A program made the position numbers and the translations under genes. The notes beneath the pieces were generated by a model. It searched no databases, was not told where the DNA came from, and worked only from the letters and a program-made list of their open reading frames with translations. A stretch of DNA of 42,779 bases, from assembly GCF_900155575.1 (NCBI RefSeq), contig NZ_LT706966.1:377733-420511 (forward strand). Reading direction: 5' to 3'. The DNA comes from Actinotignum timonense (GTDB lineage Bacteria > Actinomycetota > Actinomycetes > Actinomycetales > Actinomycetaceae). Positions 27,355 to 35,481 of the stretch are shown one piece after another. How positions within the stretch are numbered: the first letter of the stretch is position 1; every line of letters begins with the position of its first letter.

Positions 27355-28080
27355 TCATTCCACGCCATAAAACTGGGAAGCTGGAGGAATCTCCGGACAA
27401 ACCTTTAACACCTCTGGAGGGATTTCGAATTCAAGAGATCCTCCATTGTTTGGCCACCACCGATGCTCAGCATCACTGTAAAACGTCGTGGCATAGGTTT
27501 CCCGAACCGGGCGCTTGGAAGTATCTACTTTGAATCCATGCGCGGCCAAACAAGGAATGTAATACTCATCCCAGTAATCCCATATCACCCTCAATTGATC
27601 TTCTGACCAATTGGTGAGAAATTCCGGATTCGGAAAATACTTCGCATAACACTCGTACCAGGCAAGGTCGTACGCCTCTTCTTGCGATTCTGGAATACCC
27701 GGGTCAAAAGCGACTCCGCCCTGAGGTGGCACATAGGCACTAAAACCCTTTTCTCTGTAACATTCGGCGTGCTTGGTATCCATCAATTCCACAGAGTTTT
27801 GCCATTCAACAAGAGCGACATCCGGAGGAGCTTCAATCCCAGAATATTCTGCATTACGTTTCAGCCACTGCGCGCGGAATGCTAGTTTCTCTTCCTCCGT
27901 GTGATAGCGCGGCGAAATCTTGATTTTCGCTTTCCAGGTATTCGGATCCCATTCGGACGGTGAAGCTACAGCTGTTTCACTTCCAGTTTCGCCGGCGCTT
28001 CCCGAGTCAGAATTACCGCTTGCACAACCACCCACCGCAATAAATAAGGAACTTAAGGTACATAGAATCCTGTTTCTCAT
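27355..28080 (-). CDS. Array lipoprotein 4
   Basis: 241 aa, lipobox V-G-G-C19; its signal peptide is nearly that of copy 1 (MRNRI start) while the mature N-terminus matches copy 2. KAKIKISPRY subtype. Differences from the family: WYECYAKYF for YEC.MYF and VAFDPGIPESQ. The four conserved cysteines are kept. Start ATG has GAGG over the stop codon of copy 5. Confidence 0.82.
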   Translation of the reverse strand: MRNRILCTLSSLFIAVGGCASGNSDSGSAGETGSETAVASPSEWDPNTWKAKIKISPRYHTEEEKLAFRAQWLKRNAEYSGIEAPPDVALVEWQNSVELMDTKHAECYREKGFSAYVPPQGGVAFDPGIPESQEEAYDLAWYECYAKYFPNPEFLTNWSEDQLRVIWDYWDEYYIPCLAAHGFKVDTSKRPVRETYATTFYSDAEHRWWPNNGGSLEFEIPPEVLKVCPEIPPASQFYGVE

Positions 28081-28090
28081 CTCTCACGCC

Positions 28091-28837
28091 TCATTCCAAG
28101 CCGTAAAGCTCTGATTCTGGAGGGATATTAGGGCACTTTTTCCATACCTCAGAAGGAATTTGAAGTAGTAATGATCCTCCGTTATCAGGCCACCAGCGGT
28201 GTTCCGGATCGGTGTTGAAGCCGGCAACATAGGTTTCCCGCGCGGGACGCTCGGAAGTATCAACAGTAAGGCCGTGAGCCGCCAAGCAAGGAATATAATA
28301 CTCGTCCCAGTAATCCCACTGCACCCGCAACTGATCCTCCGTCAAATTCTCAAGGAATTCCGGATTAGGGAAATACATCGCTTGACACTCATACAGGGAT
28401 AAATCAAATGCTTGCCGCTGCGCTGCTGGCACTGCCGGGTCATAAGTGATGCCGCCCTGGGGAGCAGCGTGCGCCCCAAAACCCTTACCCCTCAAACATT
28501 CTGCAGTTTTATTATCGAAGAGCTCCAGAGATTTTTGCCATTCAACAAGAGACACACTAGGAGGGGCTTTCAATTCCATAAATTCTGCATTGCGTTGTAA
28601 CCACCGGTCTCGAAAAGCTAACTTCTCCTCCTCCGTAGTGAATTTAGGAGAAATCTCTATATCAGATGTCCAAGAATCCGGATTCCATCCTGCCGAGAGA
28701 GCGTCAGTAGAATGCGAACTCGCGGTCTTAGTGGAATTATCAGCAACCGCACATCCCGCAAGAAGCAGCACAAGAATGCAGCCGAAATACCCAAGGCAGC
28801 ATTGTCTACGCTCTACCCGTCCCACGAAATTCTCCAC
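28091..28837 (-). CDS. Array lipoprotein 5
   Basis: 248 aa from a GTG at 28837 with GAGG seven bases upstream. It has the most divergent signal peptide: VENFVGRVERRQ, then a hydrophobic run with lipobox L-A-G-C29. DIEISPKF subtype at the N-terminus, but its C-terminal third (ETYVAGFNTDPEHRWWPDNGGSLLLQIPSEVWKKC) resembles copies 1 and 2, another sign of exchange between copies. Four conserved cysteines are present. A perfect DnaA-box sequence (28850-28858) lies just upstream, probably by chance. Confidence 0.82.
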   Translation of the reverse strand: MENFVGRVERRQCCLGYFGCILVLLLAGCAVADNSTKTASSHSTDALSAGWNPDSWTSDIEISPKFTTEEEKLAFRDRWLQRNAEFMELKAPPSVSLVEWQKSLELFDNKTAECLRGKGFGAHAAPQGGITYDPAVPAAQRQAFDLSLYECQAMYFPNPEFLENLTEDQLRVQWDYWDEYYIPCLAAHGLTVDTSERPARETYVAGFNTDPEHRWWPDNGGSLLLQIPSEVWKKCPNIPPESELYGLE

Positions 28838-28863
28838 GACGACACCTCATTATCCACAGCGGA

Positions 28864-29571
28864 TCAATCGATCCCATAAAACTCTGTCGTCGGCGGCGTT
28901 TCCGGACATACCTTCATAACTTCCGGCGTGATTCGGAAAGAAAGCTCACCCTTATTATCCGGCCACCACCGATGCTCAGCATCAGAGTAAAACGTCGTCG
29001 CGTAAGCTTCCCGCCCCGGACGCTCGGAAGTATCAACTGTGAAGCCATGCGCCGCCAGGCAGGGGATATAGTATTCATCCCAATAATCCCACTGCACCCG
29101 CAACTGATCCTCTGTCAAATTCGCAAGAAACTCTGGGTCAAGGAAGTACATCGAATGGCACTCATAGAGAGCCATACCGAAAGCCTCCTGCTGCGATTCA
29201 GGGATCGGAGGGTCATACATGATTCCCCCTTGCGGAGCAACCTCAGCGGAAAACCCTTTACTCCGCAAACATTCCGCCTGCTTTTCATCGGCCGCATGCG
29301 GAGAATCCATCCACTCAACTAAAGCAATATCAGGTGGATCCACCACACCCATCGTCCGAGTATTACGCTCCAGCCAGCGTTTCCGGAAAGCTAGCTTATC
29401 TTCCTCACTTGTAAACTTAGGAGAAATCTCTATATCAGACTTCCAAGACTTCGGATCCCATTCGGAGGAAGCCGATGTTTGAGCATTTTCGGCTCCTCCG
29501 GAGCCTTCACCTGTGCAGCCGCTAATCGGGATCACCACAGCAACCACTAAACAAAGAAAAAATCTCTTCAT
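28864..29571 (-). CDS. Array lipoprotein 6 (first of the array, promoter-proximal)
   Basis: 235 aa from ATG 29571; lipobox I-S-G-C19. DIEISPKF subtype and near-duplicate of copy 3. An open frame continues upstream, but the ATG with a purine-rich site seven bases before it is preferred. That site is the end of an 11-base G tract (29579-29589), so spacing or strength of the ribosome site would change if the tract slips. It follows the exported-peptide gene and a strong hairpin. Confidence 0.82.
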   Translation of the reverse strand: MKRFFLCLVVAVVIPISGCTGEGSGGAENAQTSASSEWDPKSWKSDIEISPKFTSEEDKLAFRKRWLERNTRTMGVVDPPDIALVEWMDSPHAADEKQAECLRSKGFSAEVAPQGGIMYDPPIPESQQEAFGMALYECHSMYFLDPEFLANLTEDQLRVQWDYWDEYYIPCLAAHGFTVDTSERPGREAYATTFYSDAEHRWWPDNKGELSFRITPEVMKVCPETPPTTEFYGID

Positions 29572-29578
29572 TGAGCTT

Positions 29579-29589
29579 CCCCCCCCCCC
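29579..29589 (-). repeat. G11 homopolymer tract in the ribosome-binding site of array lipoprotein 6
   Basis: Eleven C on the plus strand (G on the sense strand), ending seven bases before the ATG at 29571. Such a tract is prone to slipped-strand length change. The longest mononucleotide run I saw in the window. Confidence 0.85.
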
Positions 29590-29599
29590 GCTAAATCGA

Positions 29600-29632
29600 G
29601 TGGGTGGCGAGGGGACCTCCCCCGCCACCCAC
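29600..29632 (-). terminator. Strong hairpin between the peptide gene and the lipoprotein array
   Basis: GTGGGTGGCG (29600-29609) and CGCCACCCAC (29623-29632) are a perfect 10-bp stem; inside, GGGG and CCCC extend it. No T run follows in the sense direction (TCGATTTAGCG then G11), so it may be a partial terminator or an mRNA-stabilising 3' end that makes the peptide mRNA more abundant than that of the array. Confidence 0.65.
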
Positions 29633-29650
29633 TACAGGATTCAGAACCAT

Positions 29651-29968
29651 CTACCAGTCAATCGGGGTACAGGTAGCATGGGTAGGCGCACGAAGTAGTT
29701 CTTCCGCCGAGGCCCTCCAGTTCCCATCGAAATAACGCGAAACGACGCTGGCCCTCAATCTATCGCTCCGAGAATAAAGCGTCTCCCCACGCACCGCAAT
29801 CGTCATCAATTCATACGTCTGCTGTTGCGCATATACGCCAACATGAGCCTGGTTGAAGTTGCATTTCTTGTAGCCACCCACCTGGATAGCACTGGCTGAT
29901 GGCATAAACGCCACGATTGATAGCAGTGTTGCCGCGAATGCAGCACCTACTTTTCGGATAGTCTTCAT
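29651..29968 (-). CDS. Small secreted protein, possible lactococcin-972-like bacteriocin
   Basis: 105 aa from ATG 29968 with GGAGG six bases upstream. N-terminal signal peptide (MKTIRKVGAAFAATLL to about ASA at 28) leaves a mature chain of about 77 residues beginning IQVGGYKKCN. It has two cysteines (KKCN and ATCTP) that could form one disulfide. The layout of signal peptide, V-GG-Y start, VYAQQQTY, RS and a late W-R-A-S-A recalls the lactococcin 972 family, but the spacing and several hallmark residues (the W after GG, the SxYxH) are not exact, so this is a weak assignment. First gene after a good promoter and upstream of six lipoproteins and an exporter, which fits an exported peptide with dedicated immunity or transport. 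A plain Sec-secreted envelope protein remains possible. Confidence 0.6.
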   Translation of the reverse strand: MKTIRKVGAAFAATLLSIVAFMPSASAIQVGGYKKCNFNQAHVGVYAQQQTYELMTIAVRGETLYSRSDRLRASVVSRYFDGNWRASAEELLRAPTHATCTPIDW

Positions 29969-30044
29969 GATCTGCCTCCTGTTCATCGTTGAACGGTTGG
30001 GACTTGTGACCCCTGACGACGCTCGGATGAGCACCGTTAAGGCT

Positions 30045-30074
30045 ACGCTAAAGGACGCGTTAATGATCTGTCAA
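30045..30074 (-). promoter_or_regulatory. Predicted promoter of the peptide-lipoprotein operon
   Basis: On the minus strand: consensus TTGACA (30074-30069), 18-base spacer, TAGCGT (30050-30045). It gives an untranslated leader of about 70 bases before ATG 29968. Confidence 0.6.
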
Positions 30075-30084
30075 TACCTTGACA
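30069..30084. promoter_or_regulatory. Inverted repeat over the -35 box, operator candidate
   Basis: TGTCAATACCTTGACA: two perfect 6-base arms with a 4-base centre. One arm is the -35 box itself, so a bound dimer would block the promoter. No regulator gene is recognised beside it. Confidence 0.45.
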
Positions 30085-30192
30085 CCACTTAATTTCGGCA
30101 ACCACATCGAGTGCACCGGCATCGCATTTAACGGCATACCTGTCGCAATATCTCGCTCAGGGCGTCACCGCTATCGCGCTTCACAGAAAAGA

Positions 30193-30229
30193 ACGTCCGG
30201 GGTGTGCCGCGTCGGCACACCCCGGACGT
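30193..30229 (-). terminator. Hairpin terminator downstream of clpB
   Basis: Perfect 16-bp stem: ACGTCCGGGGTGTGCC (30193-30208) and GGCACACCCCGGACGT (30214-30229), loop 5 nt. In the clpB direction it is followed by TTCTTTTC. Confidence 0.88.
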
Positions 30230-30248
30230 AGATAGGGCAATTTAGTTA

Positions 30249-32876
30249 TTAGGATTCAGTGCTGAGCCGCAGGGCATAGCTACGGCCCGAAGTCCCACCA
30301 CTAGCCGTGGCATTTTCCTGGGTATCCACCCGGATGGTATCCCCGTCATGAGCGTCACCTGCGAGGATCATGCGGGCCAGCTGGTCGCCGATTTCCCGCT
30401 GGATAAGCCGGCGTAGCGGGCGAGCCCCGTAGGCCGGATCGTATCCGTCCATCGTCAGGTAATCGCGCGCCGCCGGGCTCACATCCAGATGCATCCGCCG
30501 CTCACCCAGCCGCTGCTCCAACTGCGTGATTTGCAGATCCACGATCTTGCCAATTTCCTCCATGCTCAGCGGATGGAAAACAATGACGTCATCCAAGCGG
30601 TTCAGGAACTCCGGCTTGAAGTGCGCCCGCACCGCAGCCATGACCGTGTCATATTGGGCCGCCGCATCCATAGTGGGATCAGCCAAAGCCTGAGAACCCA
30701 AATTCGAGGTCAAGATAAGGAGGGTATTGCGGAAGTCCACGGTACGGCCCTGGCCGTCCGTGAGGCGCCCGTCGTCCAAAACCTGGAGCAGAATATCGAA
30801 CACATCCGGGTGGGCCTTTTCCACTTCGTCAAGCAGAATCACCGAGTAAGGCCGCCGCCGCACCGCTTCGGTGAGCTGGCCACCTTCCTCATAACCCACG
30901 TATCCCGGAGGTGCCCCGACCAGCCGCGAAACCGAGTGCTTTTCGGCGTACTCCGACATATCGATACGCACCATGGCGCGCTCGTCGTCGAACATAAAGT
31001 CCGCCAGCGACTTCGCCAATTCCGTTTTCCCCACACCTGTAGGCCCGAGGAAGAGGAAGGAACCATCGGGCCGGTTCGGATCCTGCACCCCGGCACGCGA
31101 ACGGCGCACCGCATCAGAAACCGCCCGCACCGCATCCTGCTGGCCAATAAGGCGATGCCCGATCTCCTCCTCCATATGGAGGAGTTTCTCCGTTTCGCCC
31201 TGCATGAGTTTACCCACCGGCACGCCCGTCCAGGCCGCCACCACTTCAGCAACTTCCTCAGAATCCACCCGCTCAGCAATCATCGGTTCATGATCGCGAG
31301 CCTGGCCATCCGCTTCAGCAGCTTCCGCCGCGGCAATCTGGTGTTCTACATCAGGAATATCACCGTTTTGGAGCCGCCCGGCATCCTCATACCGGCCCTC
31401 GCGAACCGCTAACTCAAACTCGGTGCGCAACTCATCAAGCTTGACCCGCAAATCACCCACCCGGTTGCGCCCGGCCTTCTCATTTTCCCACCGAGCCGTC
31501 AAGGCAGCTAATTCTTCTTTGCGATCCGCCAATTCCGCACGGATGGTTTCTAGGCGGTCGGCGGTAGCTGCGTCGTCGTCCTGAGTTTCAGAAAGATAGG
31601 ACTCCTCCATCGTGAGGCGATCCACCTGGCGCTGCAACACGTCGATTTCCTCCGGGGAAGAATCCAATTCCATGCGCAGGCGCGAGGCCGCTTCGTCAAT
31701 AAGATCAATGGCCTTATCGGGAAGCTGACGGCCGGTAATATACCGATTCGAGAGCTGCGCCGCGGCAACAAGAGCACCGTCCGTAATTGTTACTTTATGG
31801 TGTGCTTCGTATTTCGGGGCGATGCCACGCAAAATTGTGATGGTATCTTCCACCGAGGGTTCACCCACGAAAATCTGCTGGAAACGGCGCTCCAAAGCCG
31901 GGTCCTTCTCAATATTTTCGCGGTACTCATCCAGGGTGGTAGCACCAATGAGCCGCAATTCCCCGCGCGCGAGCATCGGCTTGAGCATATTTCCGGCATC
32001 CATGGCGCCTTCGGAACCGCCACCGGCCCCCACGATGGTATGGATCTCATCAATAAAGGTAACGATTTCACCCGCTGCCTCCCTGATTTCATTCAGGACA
32101 GCCTTGAAGCGTTCCTCGAATTCACCGCGGTATTTTGCACCGGCCACCATTGCGGCCACATCCAATTGAATGAGCCGCTTACCGCGCAAAGATTCCGGCA
32201 CATCGCCATTGACCATGCGCTGCGCCAAACCCTCCACAACGGCGGTTTTCCCAACACCCGGTTCCCCGATGAGCACCGGATTATTCTTGGTACGCCGAGA
32301 AAGGACCTGGACCACGCGGCGAATTTCGCTATCGCGGCCGATCACCGGATCCATTTTCCCTTCCCGAGCCATCGCGGTGAGATCCTGACCGTATTTCTCC
32401 AGGGCCTGGAACGTGCCTTCCGGATCCGCGCTATCCACCTTCGAGGTGCGCACGCGCGGCAGGGTAGCCCGCAGCGCCTCATGCGAGGCGCCCGCGTTCC
32501 GGAGGATCTCCCCCGCCTGGGACTGCGAAGCTGCAATCGCCATGAGGAGATGCTCGGTAGAAATATAGGCATCGCCCAAACTGGTTGCTTCCTTGCCGGC
32601 CTCCGAAATCACCCGCGAGAGCGGGCGCGAAGCCCCGGGATTTTGCACCGAATCCCCCGCCGAGCGCGGCAGCGAAGCCAGCGCCCCGGATACTCGCTCC
32701 GCGATCTCCACCCGATTAGCCCCCACCGCTTCGAGCAGGGCAAGAGCAATCCCACCTTCCTGGGCGAGCAGTGCGCTGAGAAGATGCACCGGCTCCACCT
32801 GGGGATTGCCCGCATCCGTCGCCGTGCGAATGGCCTGCGCCAAAGCTTCCTGCGACTTCGTTGTTAGTTTATCCAT
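30249..32876 (-). CDS. clpB: ATP-dependent disaggregase ClpB (Hsp100)
   Basis: 875 aa, the full family length. N-terminal Clp repeat domain (1-145) starting [15 protein letters not shown], first AAA+ domain with Walker A GEPGVGKT (K210), middle coiled-coil (about 400-520), second AAA+ domain with Walker A GPTGVGKT (K617) and the C-terminal ClpB-D2 domain. It resolves aggregates together with DnaK. ATG follows AAGGAGTT. A HAIR-type site 72-92 bases upstream suggests HspR repression, as for actinobacterial clpB. No IGF/ClpP loop is evident, which agrees with ClpB rather than ClpC. Confidence 0.97.
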   Translation of the reverse strand: MDKLTTKSQEALAQAIRTATDAGNPQVEPVHLLSALLAQEGGIALALLEAVGANRVEIAERVSGALASLPRSAGDSVQNPGASRPLSRVISEAGKEATSLGDAYISTEHLLMAIAASQSQAGEILRNAGASHEALRATLPRVRTSKVDSADPEGTFQALEKYGQDLTAMAREGKMDPVIGRDSEIRRVVQVLSRRTKNNPVLIGEPGVGKTAVVEGLAQRMVNGDVPESLRGKRLIQLDVAAMVAGAKYRGEFEERFKAVLNEIREAAGEIVTFIDEIHTIVGAGGGSEGAMDAGNMLKPMLARGELRLIGATTLDEYRENIEKDPALERRFQQIFVGEPSVEDTITILRGIAPKYEAHHKVTITDGALVAAAQLSNRYITGRQLPDKAIDLIDEAASRLRMELDSSPEEIDVLQRQVDRLTMEESYLSETQDDDAATADRLETIRAELADRKEELAALTARWENEKAGRNRVGDLRVKLDELRTEFELAVREGRYEDAGRLQNGDIPDVEHQIAAAEAAEADGQARDHEPMIAERVDSEEVAEVVAAWTGVPVGKLMQGETEKLLHMEEEIGHRLIGQQDAVRAVSDAVRRSRAGVQDPNRPDGSFLFLGPTGVGKTELAKSLADFMFDDERAMVRIDMSEYAEKHSVSRLVGAPPGYVGYEEGGQLTEAVRRRPYSVILLDEVEKAHPDVFDILLQVLDDGRLTDGQGRTVDFRNTLLILTSNLGSQALADPTMDAAAQYDTVMAAVRAHFKPEFLNRLDDVIVFHPLSMEEIGKIVDLQITQLEQRLGERRMHLDVSPAARDYLTMDGYDPAYGARPLRRLIQREIGDQLARMILAGDAHDGDTIRVDTQENATASGGTSGRSYALRLSTES

Positions 32877-32947
32877 GACAACTCCTTACATCGGCGGCGG
32901 CTACCTGTTCACCACTTCGCCGATCCACTCATAGCAACGCAAGCTTT

Positions 32948-32968
32948 CTTGAGTCTATTCCACTCACG
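32948..32968. promoter_or_regulatory. HAIR operator (HspR binding site) of clpB
   Basis: CTTGAGT-N7-ACTCACG, differing at one position from the HspR consensus CTTGAGT-N7-ACTCAAG known from Streptomyces and mycobacteria. It lies 72 bases upstream of the clpB start. Heat and misfolding would relieve repression. Confidence 0.85.
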
Positions 32969-33015
32969 TTAGAAGATGTGGCAGTTGCGGGCACCAAGCC
33001 ACGGAAACGCGGGCG

Positions 33016-33816
33016 CTAGCCTAATTCTCGGGCGCCGCGATAGATCAACTCCGCAATCGGCCCGATGTCACGGCTCAAGAAAAGCTCGCGCAGCGCATCC
33101 TGATACTCCTCGAAATACGCGGCCGGAATAGCTATGGCATCGTATCCGTGGGTCATGAGATACCCGGAAGCCATGAGCCGTGCGGTGCGCTTATTTCCGT
33201 CGAAGTAATACTGCGCGAGCGTAGAGGTAGCGAAAAATTGCACCGCGCTCCGCAGTGGATCGCTATCATCCAGACGCGCCAGCGAAGCCGTGAAAATCGC
33301 GTGCAGCGCAGCCGGATCCTGGGGTGCTTGGTAGTGCGTACCCGCCACGTCCACATTCCCGTGCTCCCCGCGGACCGCGCCTTCTCCCCGAAATACGCCG
33401 GAATCAATAAGCGAGTGGTAGGTGAGGGTGCGATGGATGCGGTTCTGGGTGTCCTCATCCATCCGGAACAAACCTGCCCGCACTAGATTTGCGACCAACT
33501 CATGGGCGGAAACCATCGCCGCCACATCCTCATCGCTGCGCTTCTGGCCGGGTAGCGGGCGTTCTTCGATCAGGGTCACGATCTCGGGGAGGATCATAGT
33601 TTTACCTTCCAGCGTGGCCATAGACCACACGTGTCCCGAAGTGAGATAGGCAAAGCGCTCGACCGCTTTTTCCGGCGTGCGGGGTGCAATCGCGGGTGCG
33701 GCAGGAGCGGGCAGTAGAAAAACGGCACTATCATCGCCTACAGAGTCCGACTGCCCGGTGGCGGCGTCGTCGTACCCTCGATACTGCCGCGACCCGAGGC
33801 TATACCGCGACATCAT
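33016..33816 (-). CDS. Fic/DOC-fold protein with altered catalytic motif
   Basis: 266 aa from ATG 33816 (AAGGA eight bases upstream). An N-terminal Fic_N-like part (about 55-110; WSMATLEGKTMILPEI) precedes the Fic core. Fic enzymes transfer AMP or another nucleotide-derived group using H-x-F-x-D/E-G-N. Here the segment reads Q202-Y-Y-F-D206-G-N-K-R-T-A, so the essential His is Gln while the Asp-Gly-Asn-Lys-Arg part is kept. Likely inactive as an AMPylase or with a changed chemistry. The usual autoinhibitory S/TxxxEG motif also deviates (M-A-T-L-E-G). Its start overlaps the end of the gene at 33800 by 17 bases, so they are made together, possibly as a toxin-antitoxin or sensor pair. Confidence 0.8.
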   Translation of the reverse strand: MMSRYSLGSRQYRGYDDAATGQSDSVGDDSAVFLLPAPAAPAIAPRTPEKAVERFAYLTSGHVWSMATLEGKTMILPEIVTLIEERPLPGQKRSDEDVAAMVSAHELVANLVRAGLFRMDEDTQNRIHRTLTYHSLIDSGVFRGEGAVRGEHGNVDVAGTHYQAPQDPAALHAIFTASLARLDDSDPLRSAVQFFATSTLAQYYFDGNKRTARLMASGYLMTHGYDAIAIPAAYFEEYQDALRELFLSRDIGPIAELIYRGARELG

Positions 33817-34336
33817 CTTCTTTTTCCTTAATCCAGGTGAGCGCCGCCGGCACGTCACCAACCGCGTACGTATCTACAACCGCGCGCCCGACCCCCACGT
33901 AATGTTTGAAGAAATCGATCCACTGCGCTCCCGCGCTCACATCCTCGTCAATCGGGAGCACCCACAGGGGCTGCATGCCGCCCCAGGTGGCAGCCGTTTT
34001 ATCCAGACGATCAATATCGGCTTGCGGAATATAAAAAATAGGTGTGCCGCTCACCGCGTGATCCAGGCTCGCCGACAGCGCAAGAGCCCCAGAAATCCAA
34101 TAAGTTTTTGTGATGAGCGCGAGGTTACGCAATAAATCTTTGCCGGTTTTATCGCTGTAGAGCAGCTGCCCGCCCCGTTCTCGCAGCGGCGCGGCCGGCG
34201 CACACGCGGCCAGCAACGACGCGCGATCATGGACGCGCCCGGTTTCCTCCAGCCGAGCCAGCTCGCCCTCATCGGTGGCGGTCAGGCGCCCCTCGATTGC
34301 GCGAGAGAAAAGACGTACTGCTGCGTTCGGCTCCAT
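33800..34336 (-). CDS. Protein of unknown function overlapping the Fic gene
   Basis: 178 aa from ATG 34336 (MEPNAAVRLFSRAIEG). No signal peptide or TM; mixed helical composition with LLYSDKTGKDLLRNLALITKTYWISGAL, PIFYIPQADIDRLDKTAATWGG and a final acidic tail. I do not recognise the family. An upstream in-frame ATG exists, but this start fits a leaderless transcript, with TAGGAT seven bases before it. Co-translated with the Fic gene, so a cognate partner of it is the simplest inference. Confidence 0.65.
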   Translation of the reverse strand: MEPNAAVRLFSRAIEGRLTATDEGELARLEETGRVHDRASLLAACAPAAPLRERGGQLLYSDKTGKDLLRNLALITKTYWISGALALSASLDHAVSGTPIFYIPQADIDRLDKTAATWGGMQPLWVLPIDEDVSAGAQWIDFFKHYVGVGRAVVDTYAVGDVPAALTWIKEKEDDVAV

Positions 34337-34461
34337 ACCCGCTATCCTAGCGGCCGCGTGCCGCGTCGCATATTGCGGGGCCGCGCGGAGCCGCCCCGCG
34401 GGGCGCACCCGAACCCGCCCGCCTATACTGGATGAATTGCATACCGAATGGAGGAGGAGCG

Positions 34462-35481
34462 GTGCCGGAAGGTCACGCTATTCATCGTCACGGACGTATT
34501 CTCACGGCGCTTTTTGGCGGGGACGCCGTGGCTGCCAGTTCCCCGCAGGGGCGTTTCGCTGAAGGTGCGGCCCTGCTGGACGGATTGCGCGCCGGGCGGG
34601 CCCACGCCTGGGGCAAGCATCTTTTCTGGCCTTTCCTTTCCACTTCCGAACAAGCCGCGGCGGATGGTATTCCTACCGTTGAGCTCGGTGACCCGCAGGC
34701 CACCTGGCTCCATATTCATCTGGGGCTTTACGGAAAATGGGCTTTTGCGGGGCCGGGGGTGGCCGGTTTGCACGGTGCCGGGATTCGGGTGAGCCCCACC
34801 GAAGATTCGGGCATGCGCAAAACCATTGACGGCGGGCAAGATGGCACCACGCGCCTGGTAGAGGCCGCGCCTGCGGGTGGTCGCGATGGTCTACCGGAAG
34901 ACAATATTCAAGTCCTGGGAGAATTGGCGACGACGCCGACAACTCGCTTGCGCCTCGCCGGGCCGGAGGCGGTTGCCCAGCTCACCGGCCCGGCCCGCTG
35001 TGAGATTCTCAGCGGGGAGGAAGTCCTGGGGGTGATTGCGCGGCTCGGCCCCGATCCTATTCGTAATGAGGAGGGTGACCGGCAGCGATTCGTGGCCGGG
35101 GCGCGCCGCCGGAAAATCCCGGCCGGCCAGGTGGTGATGGACCAGGCTGTTGTGGCGGGCCCGGGCAATATTTATCGGGCTGATTGTTTGTGGCGCACCG
35201 GGATTTCCCCGCTGCGGCCGGCCAATAAAGTTTCCGAATCCCGCTACCGCGAGCTGTGGGATGACCTGGTGCTGTGCATGGGCCGCGATGTGGATTCCGG
35301 GATTATTGTGACGATCCCGCCCGAATTCCAGCCCGACCCGATTCCCGAAGGCGATCCAGAGCTCTCACGCTTCGCGGTGTATCACCGCACCGGCCGCCCG
35401 TGCGTGCGCTGCGGCGCAATTATCCGGGAGGAACTCATGGCGGGGCGGCGCCTCTTCTGGTGCCCGGGCTGCCAGCGTTAA
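34462..35481 (+). CDS. Fpg/Nei family DNA glycosylase/AP lyase (Nei2-like)
   Basis: 339 aa. GTG 34462 behind GGAGGAGGAG; after removal of the first residue the chain begins P2-E3-G-H, the catalytic proline and glutamate of the family, which excise oxidised bases and nick the abasic site. Helix-two-turn-helix region includes DQAVVAGPGNIYRADCLW, and the C-terminal zinc finger has C314, C317, C334 and C337 (CVRC...CPGC). The N-terminal PEGHAIHR pattern and size match actinobacterial Nei2 more than Fpg. A good -10 (TATACT, 34424-34429) lies just upstream. Its 3' end overlaps eccC on the other strand by 117 bases. Confidence 0.92.
   Translation: MPEGHAIHRHGRILTALFGGDAVAASSPQGRFAEGAALLDGLRAGRAHAWGKHLFWPFLSTSEQAAADGIPTVELGDPQATWLHIHLGLYGKWAFAGPGVAGLHGAGIRVSPTEDSGMRKTIDGGQDGTTRLVEAAPAGGRDGLPEDNIQVLGELATTPTTRLRLAGPEAVAQLTGPARCEILSGEEVLGVIARLGPDPIRNEEGDRQRFVAGARRRKIPAGQVVMDQAVVAGPGNIYRADCLWRTGISPLRPANKVSESRYRELWDDLVLCMGRDVDSGIIVTIPPEFQPDPIPEGDPELSRFAVYHRTGRPCVRCGAIIREELMAGRRLFWCPGCQR

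Larger units (their letters stand above)
25135..29571 (-). repeat. Tandem array of six paralogous lipoprotein genes
   Basis: Six consecutive copies in one orientation, with 9-26 base gaps. Two subtypes alternate in the order 6(B), 5(B), 4(A), 3(B), 2(A), 1(A), where A has KIKISPRY and B has DIEISPKF. Blocks of near-identical DNA are shared between non-adjacent copies (3 and 6; 2 and 4). The region is visibly less GC-rich than its surroundings. Confidence 0.9.

Noticed and set aside
28850-28858. Perfect DnaA box between lipoproteins 5 and 6
   Set aside because: Single site, consistent with chance in a less GC-rich region.
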